DNA of 64,000 nucleotides from Lysobacter sp. (GTDB lineage: Bacteria; Pseudomonadota; Gammaproteobacteria; Xanthomonadales; Xanthomonadaceae): the NCBI GenBank assembly GCA_008015835.1, contig SSGH01000010.1:248001-312000 (forward strand), given 5' to 3'. The position numbers and the translations under genes are program-made. Position 1 is the stretch's first letter; each line of letters opens with the position of its first letter. The notes beneath the pieces were generated by a model. The model worked only from the letters and a program-made list of their open reading frames with translations. It made no database searches and had not been told where the DNA came from. Positions 48,858 to 57,608 of the stretch are shown here, piece by piece.

Positions 48858-50889
48858 ACGGCGTCTCCTGCGCGGTCGGCTTGGCGTTGCGGCGCGCGGC
48901 GAGCGCGGCCCGAATCGCGAAGATCAACATCAGCACGACTACGCTCATGAACAGCACGCACAGCGCGGCGTCGAGTCGGTTGTTGAAGACGATGCGCGCC
49001 ATCTGGTCCAACGATTTCGCCGGCGCCAAGACTTCGCCCTTCGCCAACGCGGCGGCGAATTTGTCGGCGTTGGCGAGGAATCCGATTTTCGGGTCGGGGT
49101 GGAAGAGTTTCTGCCAGCCCGCGGTCATCGTGCAGATCAGCAGCCACGCGGTGGGCAGCGCGGGAATCCACAGATACCTCTCTCGCTTCATCTTCACCAT
49201 CGCCACGCAGACGAAGATCAGCGCCATGCTGGCGAGCATCTGATTGGCGATGCCGAACAGCGGCCACAGGGTATTGATGCCGCCGAGCGGATCGACCACG
49301 CCCTGATACAGGAACCAGCCCCAACCGGCGACGGCCAACCCCGTGCAGACCACATTCGCGGTCCAACTTTCGGTGCGGCGGAACGGCGCGTACATCACGC
49401 CGATCACTTCTTGAATCATGAAGCGCGCTACGCGCGTGCCGGCGTCGATGGTGGTGAGGATGAACAGCGCTTCGAAGAGAATGGCGTAGTGGTACCAGAA
49501 CGCCATCATGCCGCTGCCGCCGATCATGCCGTGCAGAATCTGCGCCATGCCCACCGCCAATGTCGGCGCGCCGCCTGTGCGCGAGAGCACCGACGATTCG
49601 CCGATTTCCGCGGCCGATGCGGTCAGCATTTCCGGCGTGATCGCGAAGCCCCAGCCCGAAATCGTCTGCGCCGCCGATTCCACCGAGGTGCCGATCGCCG
49701 CGGCGGGCGAATTCAGCGCGAAATACAGGCCCGGGTCCAGCACGCACGCGGCGATCAAGGCCATGATCGCCACGAACGCTTCCATCAACATGCCGCCGTA
49801 ACCGATCATGCGCGCGTCGCGTTCGTTGCCCAGCATCTTCGGCGTGGTGCCGCTGCTGATCAACGCATGGAAACCCGACACCGCGCCGCAGGCGATGGTG
49901 ATGAACAGGAACGGGAACAATTGCCCCGCGAACACCGGCCCGGTGCCGTCGATGAAGCGCGTCACCGCCGGCATGCGCAGATCGGGCATCGCGAACACGA
50001 TCGCGACCGCCAGCAGCACCACCGTGCCGATCTTAAGGAACGTGCTCAGGTAATCGCGCGGCGCCAGCAGCAACCACACCGGCAGCACTGCGGCCACGAA
50101 TCCGTAGACGATCAGCAACCATGCCAGCGCTTTGCCGTCGAAGGTGAAGCGCGACGCCCACACCGCCGATTCCGCGACGCCTTGCCCCAGCCAGATCGAC
50201 GCCAGCAACAACACCAGACCGATGATCGACACTTCGAGAATGCGCCCGGGCCGCAGCCAGCGCAGATAGACGCCCATCAACAGCGCGATCGGAATAGTCA
50301 TCGCCACCGTGAACGTGCCCCATGGACTTTGCGCCAAGGCTTTCACGACGACCAAGCCCAACACCGCCAGCAGAATCACCATGATCGCGAGAATGCCGAT
50401 CATCGCCACCAAACCGGCGGCGTTGCCGAGTTCGCTGCGGATCATGTCGCCGAGCGAGCGCCCGTCGCGTCGCGTGGACAGGAACAGCACCATGAAATCC
50501 TGCACAGCGCCCGACAGAATCACGCCGAACAGAATCCACAGCATGCCCGGCAGATAACCCATCTGCGCCGCCAACACCGGCCCGACCAGCGGCCCCGCGC
50601 CCGCGATCGCCGCGAAGTGATGCCCGTACAGCACGCGTTTGTCGGTGGGCACGTAATCCAGCCCGTCGTTGCGCCGCCACGCCGGCGTCGCCCGCGTCGG
50701 ATCCAAGCGCAGCGCATGCTCGGCGATGTACAGCGAATAGAAGCGATAGCCGATGCACAAGATCGACACCGCCGCCGCCAGAATCCAGAACGCGCTGATG
50801 GTTTCCCCGCGCGACAACGCCACCGTCCCCAGCGCGAACGCCGCGAACAACGCCAACGCGCCCCAACCGATGCCCTTGATCGCCGTCAT
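48832..50889 (-). CDS. cstA: CstA-family carbon starvation / pyruvate or peptide transporter
   Basis: A 685-residue membrane protein with about 16 to 18 hydrophobic segments. Family blocks seen: YGHHFAAIAGAGPLVGPVLAAQMGY (quoted start), GAVQDFMVLFLSTRRDGRSLG, FITIACGAVSGFHALISSGTTPK and LFEALFILTTIDAGTRVARFM. CstA/BtsT proteins import pyruvate or peptides when carbon is scarce. ATG 50889 is used; an ATG at 50901 would add four residues. YbdD follows with overlap, forming the usual two-gene unit. Confidence 0.93.
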   Translation of the reverse strand: MTAIKGIGWGALALFAAFALGTVALSRGETISAFWILAAAVSILCIGYRFYSLYIAEHALRLDPTRATPAWRRNDGLDYVPTDKRVLYGHHFAAIAGAGPLVGPVLAAQMGYLPGMLWILFGVILSGAVQDFMVLFLSTRRDGRSLGDMIRSELGNAAGLVAMIGILAIMVILLAVLGLVVVKALAQSPWGTFTVAMTIPIALLMGVYLRWLRPGRILEVSIIGLVLLLASIWLGQGVAESAVWASRFTFDGKALAWLLIVYGFVAAVLPVWLLLAPRDYLSTFLKIGTVVLLAVAIVFAMPDLRMPAVTRFIDGTGPVFAGQLFPFLFITIACGAVSGFHALISSGTTPKMLGNERDARMIGYGGMLMEAFVAIMALIAACVLDPGLYFALNSPAAAIGTSVESAAQTISGWGFAITPEMLTASAAEIGESSVLSRTGGAPTLAVGMAQILHGMIGGSGMMAFWYHYAILFEALFILTTIDAGTRVARFMIQEVIGVMYAPFRRTESWTANVVCTGLAVAGWGWFLYQGVVDPLGGINTLWPLFGIANQMLASMALIFVCVAMVKMKRERYLWIPALPTAWLLICTMTAGWQKLFHPDPKIGFLANADKFAAALAKGEVLAPAKSLDQMARIVFNNRLDAALCVLFMSVVVLMLIFAIRAALAARRNAKPTAQETPYVALDAVR

Positions 50890-50965
50890 CGCCGCTCCCA
50901 TCGCCCATGGCCGACTGTCGAAGCCGGAAGGGTGTCGCGGAACGCGATCCCGGTCAATCGCCCCG

Positions 50966-51016
50966 CCCCTCATCCGGCGCTGCGCGCCACCTTCTCCCCG
51001 CATAGCGGGGAGAAGG
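50966..51016 (+). repeat. REP-like element, short form
   Basis: Starts CCCCTCATCCGGCGC and ends GGGGAGAAGG, with two internal stems: GGCGC(TG)GCGCC and CTTCTCCCCGC(ATA)GCGGGGAGAAG. The same layout recurs at 51089, 55182, 55367 and 55823, with a long form at 51188 and 52644. Confidence 0.8.
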
Positions 51017-51088
51017 AATAAGCCAGATCGGCGCTTTACCAGACTTGCTATCTGCGAGGAGAACAAGAGAAGCGAACGCAATGCTTTA

Positions 51089-51138
51089 CCCCTCTCCCCG
51101 CACCGCGGGAAGAGGGTGCCCGAAGGGCGGGTGAGGGG
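51089..51138 (-). repeat. REP-like element, diverged short form, opposite orientation
   Basis: Reads CCCCTCTCCCCGCACCGCGG and ends GGGTGAGGGG, so it is the element at 50966 in reverse orientation with substitutions in the arms. Confidence 0.65.
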
Positions 51139-51187
51139 CGCTGTTGGCGGGAGACAGAATCACCGTCGCTACTTTCGTCGTTCGCGG

Positions 51188-51308
51188 CCCCTCATCCGGC
51201 GCTATGCGCCACCTTCGTCCGGTCCTCGCGTCCAGCGCTCGGGCGTTCATCGGCGCGCGAGGCATGCCTCGCAAGCGCGCCTCTTCGCCCCCGCCCGCGG
51301 GGAGAAGG
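51188..51308 (+). repeat. 121-bp long REP-like element, left copy
   Basis: Has the same ends as the short elements (CCCCTCATCCGG...GGGGAGAAGG), with about 70 extra bases inserted before the final hairpin, including the palindrome GCGAGGCATGCCTCGC. It matches 52644-52764 in inverted orientation at about 114 of 121 positions by hand comparison. Confidence 0.85.
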
Positions 51309-51549
51309 GAACTTCGTGCGTTTTTTTTCCTCTCCGCGCATTGCGCAAGCAGAAGAAAGGCGATGCGTGCGGCGGCCGATCATTCCCGGGGCATGTCGTC
51401 TACGAGCGCCCGCGCTTCGCGTTGCGAGCGCAGCACCACCGCACGGCGCCCCAGCGCATCTGCCGCCCACGTGCGCAATGTCGCGAGCACCGCGGGGCGT
51501 TTGCGTTCGTATTTCGAGAACTATGGTGCGTTCAGTGCAAATAGTCGCC

Positions 51550-52551
51550 CTACAACCACCGGACCTTCTTGAGATAGCGATACAGCAGCAAACACGCCGC
51601 GCCGACGATGCCGATCAGAATCGCGTAGCTGTATTTGCCGCCGAGTTCGGGCATGTGTTCGAAGTTCATGCCGTACCAACTGGCGATCAGCGTGGGCGCG
51701 GCCAGCAGCCCGGCCCAGCCGGCGAGTTTTTTCACCACTTCGCCTTGGTTGATGGTCACCAGCGAGAGGTTGACGCTCATCGCGGCGCTCAGCATCTCGC
51801 GCAGCGTGTCGATCGCGTCGTTGACCCGCACGACGTGGTCGAGCACATCGCGGAAATACAGTTTGGCCTCGTCGGTGACTTGGGTCATCTGGGTGCGGGT
51901 CAACTGCGCCAGGATGTCCTGCAGCGGCGCGACCGCGAGGCGCAGTTGGGTGAGTTCTTTCTTCAGCTCATAGAGCTTCACGATGGTTTCGCGGCGGAAT
52001 TCGGCGGCGAAGATGTCTTTTTCTAATGCGTTCAGTTCGTCGCGGAAATCGTTGACGATGGGTTGGTAGTTGTCGACGATAAAATCGAGAATGCCGTACA
52101 GCGCGAAGGCCGGGCCTTGCGCCAGCAATTCGGGTTCGCGTTCGAACCGCGCGCGCACGTGCTGGTACGACAGCGATGCGCCGTGACGCACGGTGATGAG
52201 AAAACGCGGGCCGATGAAGACGTGGGTTTCGCCGAAGCGGACGTGCTGTTCGATCAATTGCGCGGTGTGCACGGCGAGGAACAGTGAGTTGCCGTAGCCC
52301 TCGATCTTCGGCCGCTGATGCGCGTGCTGCGCGTCTTCGACGGCGAGGTCGTGCAGGCCGAATTCTTCCTGCAGTTTTTCCAGCAGCGTCGCCTCCGGTT
52401 CGTACAGGCCGACCCAGACGAAGCCGCCGTCCTCGCGGCCGAGCACATCGCTGATCTCGTCGAGGCCGATATCGCGGCGCTCGCCGTTGCGGTACACCGC
52501 GCAATTCACGACGCAACTGGGCAGGGCGGGGTTGGCGGCGGTCTTCGTCAT
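51550..52551 (-). CDS. corA: CorA-family magnesium/cobalt transporter
   Basis: A 333-residue CorA with a long cytosolic alpha/beta domain, two C-terminal membrane helices (about 275-293 and 307-325) and the selectivity motif GMN at about 294-296 followed by FEHMPE. The conserved Gly-Asn-Phe-like pore loop is intact. An in-frame ATG at 52560 adds three residues; neither start has a clear ribosome site. The gene is enclosed by the two 121-bp inverted REP-like copies (51188 and 52644). Confidence 0.93.
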   Translation of the reverse strand: MTKTAANPALPSCVVNCAVYRNGERRDIGLDEISDVLGREDGGFVWVGLYEPEATLLEKLQEEFGLHDLAVEDAQHAHQRPKIEGYGNSLFLAVHTAQLIEQHVRFGETHVFIGPRFLITVRHGASLSYQHVRARFEREPELLAQGPAFALYGILDFIVDNYQPIVNDFRDELNALEKDIFAAEFRRETIVKLYELKKELTQLRLAVAPLQDILAQLTRTQMTQVTDEAKLYFRDVLDHVVRVNDAIDTLREMLSAAMSVNLSLVTINQGEVVKKLAGWAGLLAAPTLIASWYGMNFEHMPELGGKYSYAILIGIVGAACLLLYRYLKKVRWL

Positions 52552-52643
52552 GCGCGGCATCGTGCCGCGAACGGCGCACGCGGGCAAGCCGAAACGACGA
52601 CGATCATCGCTGAAGAGCGGAAAAATCGCCGTCTTCTTGAATT

Positions 52644-52764
52644 CCTTCTCCCCGCCTGCGGGGGCGAAGAGGCGCGCTTGCGAGGCATGCCTCGCGCGCC
52701 GATGAACGTCCGAGCGCTGGGCGCGAGGGCCGGACGAAGGTGGCGCGAAGCGCCGGATGAGGGG
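52644..52764 (-). repeat. 121-bp long REP-like element, right copy, inverted
   Basis: Reverse-complement counterpart of 51188-51308, about 94% identical by hand comparison (7 differences seen). A partial direct duplication of its end (GCGCCGGATGAG with flank GAGAC..CTCAG) continues into the 3' end of the DUF4105 gene at about 52770-52810. Confidence 0.85.
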
Positions 52765-52807
52765 GCAAGAGACACTCAGCGCCGGATGAGGAGCGAGCAG
52801 GAGACGC

Positions 52808-54094
52808 TCAGCCGCCTGAAGACGGCTGGACCGAGGCGCTGGGCCGCAGCCATGCGAACGCGAAGGCGGCGTGGATCGGCAACAACGCGCCGATCCAATG
52901 CGCATTGGCCTGGAATGCGGCGGCCGAGCCGGCGGTGATCCAATAGACGAAGAGCGACAGCGTCGCGAGCGCCACCGTCGCCGTCAGCGCGATCCGGAAC
53001 ACGCGACCGGGCTCGCGGCCGCGCAGCGCGCGCCATGCGCCCGGCCACAGCAGCGCGCAGTGCGGCCCGAGCAGCAGCAGATTGCGATTGGCCCAGCCGA
53101 AGCGATGTTCGGTGCCGAGCCACACGAACAGCATGACCGCGCCTAACAGCGCGGCGACGACCCAAACGCCCAGCGCGAGCGCGGCGGCGGTCCGCGGTGC
53201 GTAGGCGCGCAGGGCCAACCAAAGGCCGGCGAGGACGAGGCCGCCGAGCGTCCACCGCCACCACACCGGCTGAAATTCGGCGGGCTCCGGAGCGATACGA
53301 TGCGGCAGCAGCGTGCGGTCCGCGCTCACCAGGGGGCGGCCGTCGGGTAGACGCACGTCGCGCAGGCTGTCGGCCAAGCGCATCGGCACATACGCGTCTT
53401 CCCAGCGCGATAGCGGTGCGTCCGCCGCCGGACCGAGGCCCAGATCGAAGCCCAGCCACATCCACGGCGCAGGCGAGGCCAAGCGCACCGCTTCGCTGCG
53501 ATAGGTGTTGCCCTGCGAGCGCGACTTCAGTTGTTTTTCGAGAATGCCGCCGCCGAGCGCGCGATCGATCGCGTCGCGCACCCGCGTGGCGCAGTTGTCG
53601 GTGAAATACTCGTAGCGGTAGCGCGCGTTCTCGGGTTTGGCGTTTTCGGCCAGCGCCGCGGCGATGCTCCGGGCTTGCGTCTCGTCCAGCGCCAACCACT
53701 GCATGCGCACGCCGCGCCCGCTTTCTTCGTAGTAGCGGAGATCGTCGGTCAGCGGCAGTTCGACCAGGCGGTACATCATCTCGCCGCGCACGAAGCGGCC
53801 GATGAAGCCGTCTTCTTCCATGTCGAAGAAACCGAAGTTGTACGACAGCGGCCTGTCGTTCGCCGGATCGTCCACGACGATCGCGTTGTGGCCGAAACGC
53901 TCGAAGAAAATAGTGCCGGGCGACATCGTCGCCACGCCGATGCGCGGCGGCGGCGCGAGTTCGACGGCGAGCGGCGCTTCCGCCGCGGTTCGCGCCTCCT
54001 GCGACGTCGTCGGCGGGCGCTGCGCGAACGCCGCGCCGGAGGCGAGAACGCCTAGCGCCGCGACGATCGCCAACAGCGCGCGGAGCGCCTTCAT
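52808..54094 (-). CDS. DUF4105 (Lnb N-terminal periplasmic) domain membrane protein
   Basis: A 428-residue protein with a signal peptide (about 1-25, ending AFAQ). Its DUF4105 domain (about 45-255) contains MSPGTIFFERFGHNAIVVDD (quoted to 20) and the YEYFTDNCATRVRDAI block with conserved Cys and Asn-Cys features, and is followed by four or five membrane segments (about 288-420). The family is uncharacterised in function. ATG 54094 was chosen for the signal peptide; an upstream ATG at 54133 would overlap the corC gene by 11 bases. It occupies the place of lnt after corC. Confidence 0.85.
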   Translation of the reverse strand: MKALRALLAIVAALGVLASGAAFAQRPPTTSQEARTAAEAPLAVELAPPPRIGVATMSPGTIFFERFGHNAIVVDDPANDRPLSYNFGFFDMEEDGFIGRFVRGEMMYRLVELPLTDDLRYYEESGRGVRMQWLALDETQARSIAAALAENAKPENARYRYEYFTDNCATRVRDAIDRALGGGILEKQLKSRSQGNTYRSEAVRLASPAPWMWLGFDLGLGPAADAPLSRWEDAYVPMRLADSLRDVRLPDGRPLVSADRTLLPHRIAPEPAEFQPVWWRWTLGGLVLAGLWLALRAYAPRTAAALALGVWVVAALLGAVMLFVWLGTEHRFGWANRNLLLLGPHCALLWPGAWRALRGREPGRVFRIALTATVALATLSLFVYWITAGSAAAFQANAHWIGALLPIHAAFAFAWLRPSASVQPSSGG

Positions 54095-54122
54095 CGCGGC
54101 GCGGGAAGCATGCCGCGTCGGG

Positions 54123-55052
54123 TCAACCGGCATGCACGCTCACATGCAGCGTGTGCAGGCGGCGCGCGTCCGCGCGGGCGACGCGGAATCCGAAGCGGCC
54201 GAGCGTGAGTTCTTCGCCGGCTTCGGGCAAATGCCCGATCGCCGCGGTGATCAACCCGCCGATGGTGTCGTATTCGTCGTCCGCGAAATCGGCGCCGAAC
54301 CGCGTATTGAAATCGGCGATCGGCGTCAGCGCGTCGACCAGATATTGGCCGTCGGCCTGCGCGGCGATCAGCGCGTTCGGATCCTCGGCGTCGTCGTGCT
54401 CGTCGTCGATCTTGCCGACGATCTGCTCCAGCACGTCCTCGATCGTGACCAAGCCAGCGACCCCGCCGTATTCGTCGATCACGATCGCCATGTGGTTGCG
54501 CGACTGTCGGAACTCGCGCAGCAGGATGTCCAGCCGCTTGGATTCGGGCACCAGCACCGCCGGACGCAGCAGCTCGCGGATCGAGCCCGGGCCGTTGTCC
54601 GACACCACGCCGCGCAGCAGATCCTTCGCGAGCAGGATGCCGAGAATCTCGTCTTTGTCCTCGCCGTGCACCGGGAAGCGCGAATGCCCCGATTCCACCA
54701 CTTGTTTGGCCAACGCCACGAATTTGCCGTCCACCGGCAGCACCACCATCTGCGCACGCGGCACCATCACGTCGCTGACGGTCAATTCCGAGACCGCCAA
54801 CGTGCCTTCCATCATGCGCAGCGTGTCGCCGTCGATCACGCCATCGGCTTGGAGGTCGCGCAGCAGCTCGACCAAATCTTCCTGATTATCGGGCTCGCCG
54901 GAGATGGCCGAGCTGATTCTTTCCAGCCAGGTGCGGCGTTTTTCCGGCCGCTTGTCCTGCGGCGCTTTCTCGAGCGGCGGCTTGTCGTTCGCGGATTTCT
55001 CCGCGGCCGCCGCGCCGTCCGGCGCGCGCTTGGTACTGTCGTCCTCGGGCAT
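54123..55052 (-). CDS. corC: CorC/YbeX-type CBS-domain protein
   Basis: A 309-residue soluble CBS-pair protein: Glu/Lys/Ala-rich N-terminal part (about 1-60), CBS1 (about 95-150, VSDVMVPRAQMVVLPVDGKF), CBS2 (about 160-215, NHMAIVIDEYGGVAGLVTIED) and a C-terminal CorC_HlyC domain (about 230-305, DDEYDTIGGLITAAIGHLPE). In E. coli this protein sits in the ybeZ-ybeY-ybeX-lnt operon and is linked to magnesium and ribosome functions. Here ybeY lies about 845 bases upstream on the same strand. Confidence 0.93.
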   Translation of the reverse strand: MPEDDSTKRAPDGAAAAEKSANDKPPLEKAPQDKRPEKRRTWLERISSAISGEPDNQEDLVELLRDLQADGVIDGDTLRMMEGTLAVSELTVSDVMVPRAQMVVLPVDGKFVALAKQVVESGHSRFPVHGEDKDEILGILLAKDLLRGVVSDNGPGSIRELLRPAVLVPESKRLDILLREFRQSRNHMAIVIDEYGGVAGLVTIEDVLEQIVGKIDDEHDDAEDPNALIAAQADGQYLVDALTPIADFNTRFGADFADDEYDTIGGLITAAIGHLPEAGEELTLGRFGFRVARADARRLHTLHVSVHAG

Positions 55053-55181
55053 TGGCGTAGCAGGGGCGCCCCGAATGGGGCGGAAGGCGCAGTTTAGCCC
55101 ATGCGAGCGGAGGTACGCATCGCGGGGGGGCGCGCTCCGGCGTGGCGGAGAGGCCGGGCGTCGGGCGAACGCCGGGCGCGG

Positions 55182-55230
55182 CCCCTCATCCGGCCTTCGG
55201 CCACCTTTTCCCCTCGGTGCGGGGAGAAGG
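55182..55230 (+). repeat. REP-like element, short form
   Basis: CCCCTCATCCGGCCTTCGGC... to ...GGGGAGAAGG; the first stem is GGCCTTCGGCC, the second is imperfect. Same family as 50966. Confidence 0.8.
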
Positions 55231-55366
55231 GGCGAGTTGTCGTTGCGCGATCGGTGATCGGTAGCTCCCACACGTCGAGCGGGGTGAGCGGTCGAATATC
55301 GTCGAATTTGCTCGAAGGTGCGTTCGACGCGAGTTCGAAGCTGCGGTCGATGCCGGCGCGGCCCTG

Positions 55367-55415
55367 CCGCTCATCCGGCCTTCGGCCACCTTCTCCCCGC
55401 GGTGCGGGGAGAAGG
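55367..55415 (+). repeat. REP-like element, short form
   Basis: Same family as 55182, same orientation, with a perfect CCTTCTCCCCGC/GCGGGGAGAAGG-type second stem. Confidence 0.8.
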
Positions 55416-55543
55416 AAGGGACTATCGTCGCGTGGTCGGCGGCCGCGCGGTCGACGGCCGGCGACCTCCGCTCGACAGTCTCGGCGGTGCGCGCTTTAGC
55501 GCCCGGGCTCGCATCGGCTCGACAGTAACCGTTGAATGCGATG

Positions 55544-55648
55544 GATCGGTACGTGAATGATCGGCGCGCCGAAGACCAGTGCGCGAAAGGTCGGCTCGCC
55601 AAAGATCAGTGCGTGAATGGTCCGTGCGCGAAAGACGGATGCGCGGTC
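55544..55648. repeat. 15-bp tandem repeat, seven units
   Basis: Seven contiguous 15-bp units begin at 55544, 55559, 55574, 55589, 55604, 55619 and 55634; the loose consensus is GATCRGTGCGYGAAD. On the plus strand they stay in one frame and would read as degenerate pentapeptides (DRYVN, DRRAE, DQCAK, GRLAK, DQCVN, GPCAK). The sequence is unrelated to the 17425 repeat although the period is the same. Confidence 0.75.
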
Positions 55649-55822
55649 AGGCGACGACGCTGTGCCTTTTCACGCACTTGGGAAGGCATGATGCGAGTTC
55701 CTCGCGGGAGGGTCGGGACGAGACTCGACATCCGATTGCGGGAAGATGGCTACGGATGTGTCCTCTCATCGCGAGAAGATCGACACGGACCTCTGCTTCT
55801 ATCGCAAACGGATCGTTCCGCT

Positions 55823-55871
55823 CCTTCTCCCCGCATGGCGGGGAGAAGGTGGCCGAAGGCCGGATGAGGGG
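55823..55871 (-). repeat. REP-like element, short form, inverted
   Basis: CCTTCTCCCCGCATGGCGGG... to ...GGATGAGGGG; reverse orientation relative to 55182 and 55367. It lies 27 bases past the ybeY stop and could terminate or stabilise the phoH-ybeY transcript. Confidence 0.8.
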
Positions 55872-55897
55872 CGACGACCAGGTCGCGATCCGACGCA

Positions 55898-56389
55898 TCA
55901 ATCGCGTACGCGATAAGGGTCGTCGATGTTCAGCGCCGCCAGAATCTCACGCTCCAACTGTTCCATGCACTGCGCCTCGCGCTCGTCCTGATGATCCATG
56001 CCCAACAAATGCAAGCAGCCGTGGACGGTGAGATGGGCGTAATGATGGGCGAGGGGCTTGCTCTGTTCGGCGGCCTCGCGCGCCACCACAGGCGCGCACA
56101 GCACGATGTCGCCCAGCAGCGGCATCGTCACGCCTTTGGGCAGTTTGACTTCCGGCGGCAATTCGCCGGGAAAACTCAGCACGTTGGTCGCATAGTCCTT
56201 GCCGCGATAATGCCGATTGAGCGCGCGGCCTTCGTCTTCGCCGACGATGCGGACGGCGAGGTCCGCTTCGCGGATGCGCCCCTGCAGCGCGGCGGACATC
56301 CAGCGCCGGAAACTCGCCGCCGCCGGCACGCCGGCGCGCGGCACGGCGTAACCCACGGCGATGTCGAGACGAATGGGGCCTTGGGTCAT
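55898..56389 (-). CDS. ybeY: Endoribonuclease YbeY
   Basis: YbeY is a single-strand endoribonuclease for 16S rRNA maturation and ribosome quality control. The 163-residue product has the zinc motif at about 119-133, LTVHGCLHLLGMDH (H123, H127, H133), preceded by LGDIVLCAPVVAREA and DYATNVLSFP. ATG 56389 overlaps the phoH stop (ATGA). Length is normal. Confidence 0.96.
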   Translation of the reverse strand: MTQGPIRLDIAVGYAVPRAGVPAAASFRRWMSAALQGRIREADLAVRIVGEDEGRALNRHYRGKDYATNVLSFPGELPPEVKLPKGVTMPLLGDIVLCAPVVAREAAEQSKPLAHHYAHLTVHGCLHLLGMDHQDEREAQCMEQLEREILAALNIDDPYRVRD

Positions 56390-57405
56390 ACGCCACCGCT
56401 TCCGTCGCGCGTCGCCGCCGCGTTCTGCGCGTCGTACGCCCGCACGATCTTCGCCACCAGCGGGTGGCGCACCACATCGCGGGTTTCGAAGAACGTGAAG
56501 CTGACGCCGTCCACTTCTCGCAATACGTCGATGGCGTCGCGCAGGCCGGATTTGACGTGCTTGGGCAGATCGATCTGGGTGAGGTCGCCGGTCACCACGG
56601 CGGTGCTGCCGAAGCCCAGGCGGGTCAGGAACATCTTCATCTGTTCGATGGTGGTGTTCTGCGCTTCGTCGAGAATCACGAACGCATCGTTGAGCGTGCG
56701 TCCGCGCATGTAGGCCAGCGGCGCGATTTCGATGACATTCTTCTCCAGCAGCTTCGCCACTTTTTCCACGCCCAGCATTTCGTACAGCGCGTCGTACAAC
56801 GGGCGTAGGTACGGATCGACTTTTTGCGAAAGATCGCCGGGCAAAAAGCCCAATTTTTCGCCGGCTTCCACCGCCGGGCGCACCAGCACGATGCGTTGGA
56901 TCCGCGCGGTGTTCAACGCTTCCACCGCCATCGCCACGGCCAGAAAGGTTTTTCCGGTGCCGGCCGGGCCGATGCCGAAATTGATGTCGTGCGTGGCGAT
57001 GGCGTGCAGATATTTCTGCTGATTCGCGCCGCGGCCGCGCACGGTGCCGCGCTTGACCCGCACCGCGACTTCCTGGGGAACGATGTCCTGCGTCGTATCG
57101 CTGGCCTGCGCATCGCGGACAGCATCGGCATCGGGTGCGAACGCGTTGAGCCGAAGATGGATCGCGTGCGCATCGAACGTCGTTTCGTCGGCTTCGTCGT
57201 ACAGCCGGCGCAAAAGTCGTTCGGCGCGCTGCGGCGCCTCCGCATCGTCGGCGGATACGCGGAAGACATGGCCGCGATTGGCGATCTCCACGCCGAGCCG
57301 CAGCTCGATTTGGCGCAGATGGGCGTCGAAGGGGCCGGCGAGATTGGCGAGGCGCTCCGGATCGGCGGGATCGAGCGCGAAATCGTGCGAATGAGCGGTT
57401 TGCAT
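56386..57405 (-). CDS. ybeZ: PhoH-family ATPase (YbeZ)
   Basis: A 339-residue PhoH-like ATPase that partners YbeY in RNA metabolism. It has an N-terminal KH-like part (about 25-90), Walker A GPAGTGKT at about 146-153, VLVRPAVEAGEKLGFLPGDL and Walker B LDEAQN at about 245-250, then TGDLTQIDLP. It is the first gene of the phoH-ybeY unit and divergent from the tetR gene, with 234 bases between the starts. Confidence 0.95.
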   Translation of the reverse strand: MQTAHSHDFALDPADPERLANLAGPFDAHLRQIELRLGVEIANRGHVFRVSADDAEAPQRAERLLRRLYDEADETTFDAHAIHLRLNAFAPDADAVRDAQASDTTQDIVPQEVAVRVKRGTVRGRGANQQKYLHAIATHDINFGIGPAGTGKTFLAVAMAVEALNTARIQRIVLVRPAVEAGEKLGFLPGDLSQKVDPYLRPLYDALYEMLGVEKVAKLLEKNVIEIAPLAYMRGRTLNDAFVILDEAQNTTIEQMKMFLTRLGFGSTAVVTGDLTQIDLPKHVKSGLRDAIDVLREVDGVSFTFFETRDVVRHPLVAKIVRAYDAQNAAATRDGSGGV

Positions 57406-57608
57406 ACAGGCGCACAGGGTAACGCGGGGCGAGCGAGGCCGCCACGAACGACGGCTGTGCGCAGCGATGGGCGGCGATGGCGGTGATGCGGCAACGCGGC
57501 AACGCGCGCGGAAATGGGGGAGGGTGTATGCAGAGGCGGGCCGCGTTGCGCCCGGCTTTGGCTTGCCCAGCCCCGCCGTTCGTCGGCATCGCGCGGTTCG
57601 TCCTAGAC

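Larger units (their letters stand above)
50890..51549. other. Repeat-rich intergenic region upstream of cstA
   Basis: 660 bases with no credible gene. It holds three REP-like elements (50966-51016, 51089-51138, 51188-51308). Frames reading through them are Arg/Pro-rich translations of the repeats. No clear cstA promoter was identified. Confidence 0.6.
55053..55897. other. Repeat-rich intergenic region between ybeY and corC
   Basis: 845 bases without a supported gene, breaking an otherwise tight phoH-ybeY-corC operon. Contents: REP-like elements at 55182-55230, 55367-55415 and 55823-55871 and a 15-bp tandem repeat at 55544-55648. Plus-strand frames through it encode only repeat-derived peptides. 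Confidence 0.65.

Noticed and set aside
55101-55897. Short plus-strand frames in the ybeY-corC gap as small genes
   Set aside because: They translate REP-like elements and the 15-bp repeat, with no ribosome sites or conserved features.
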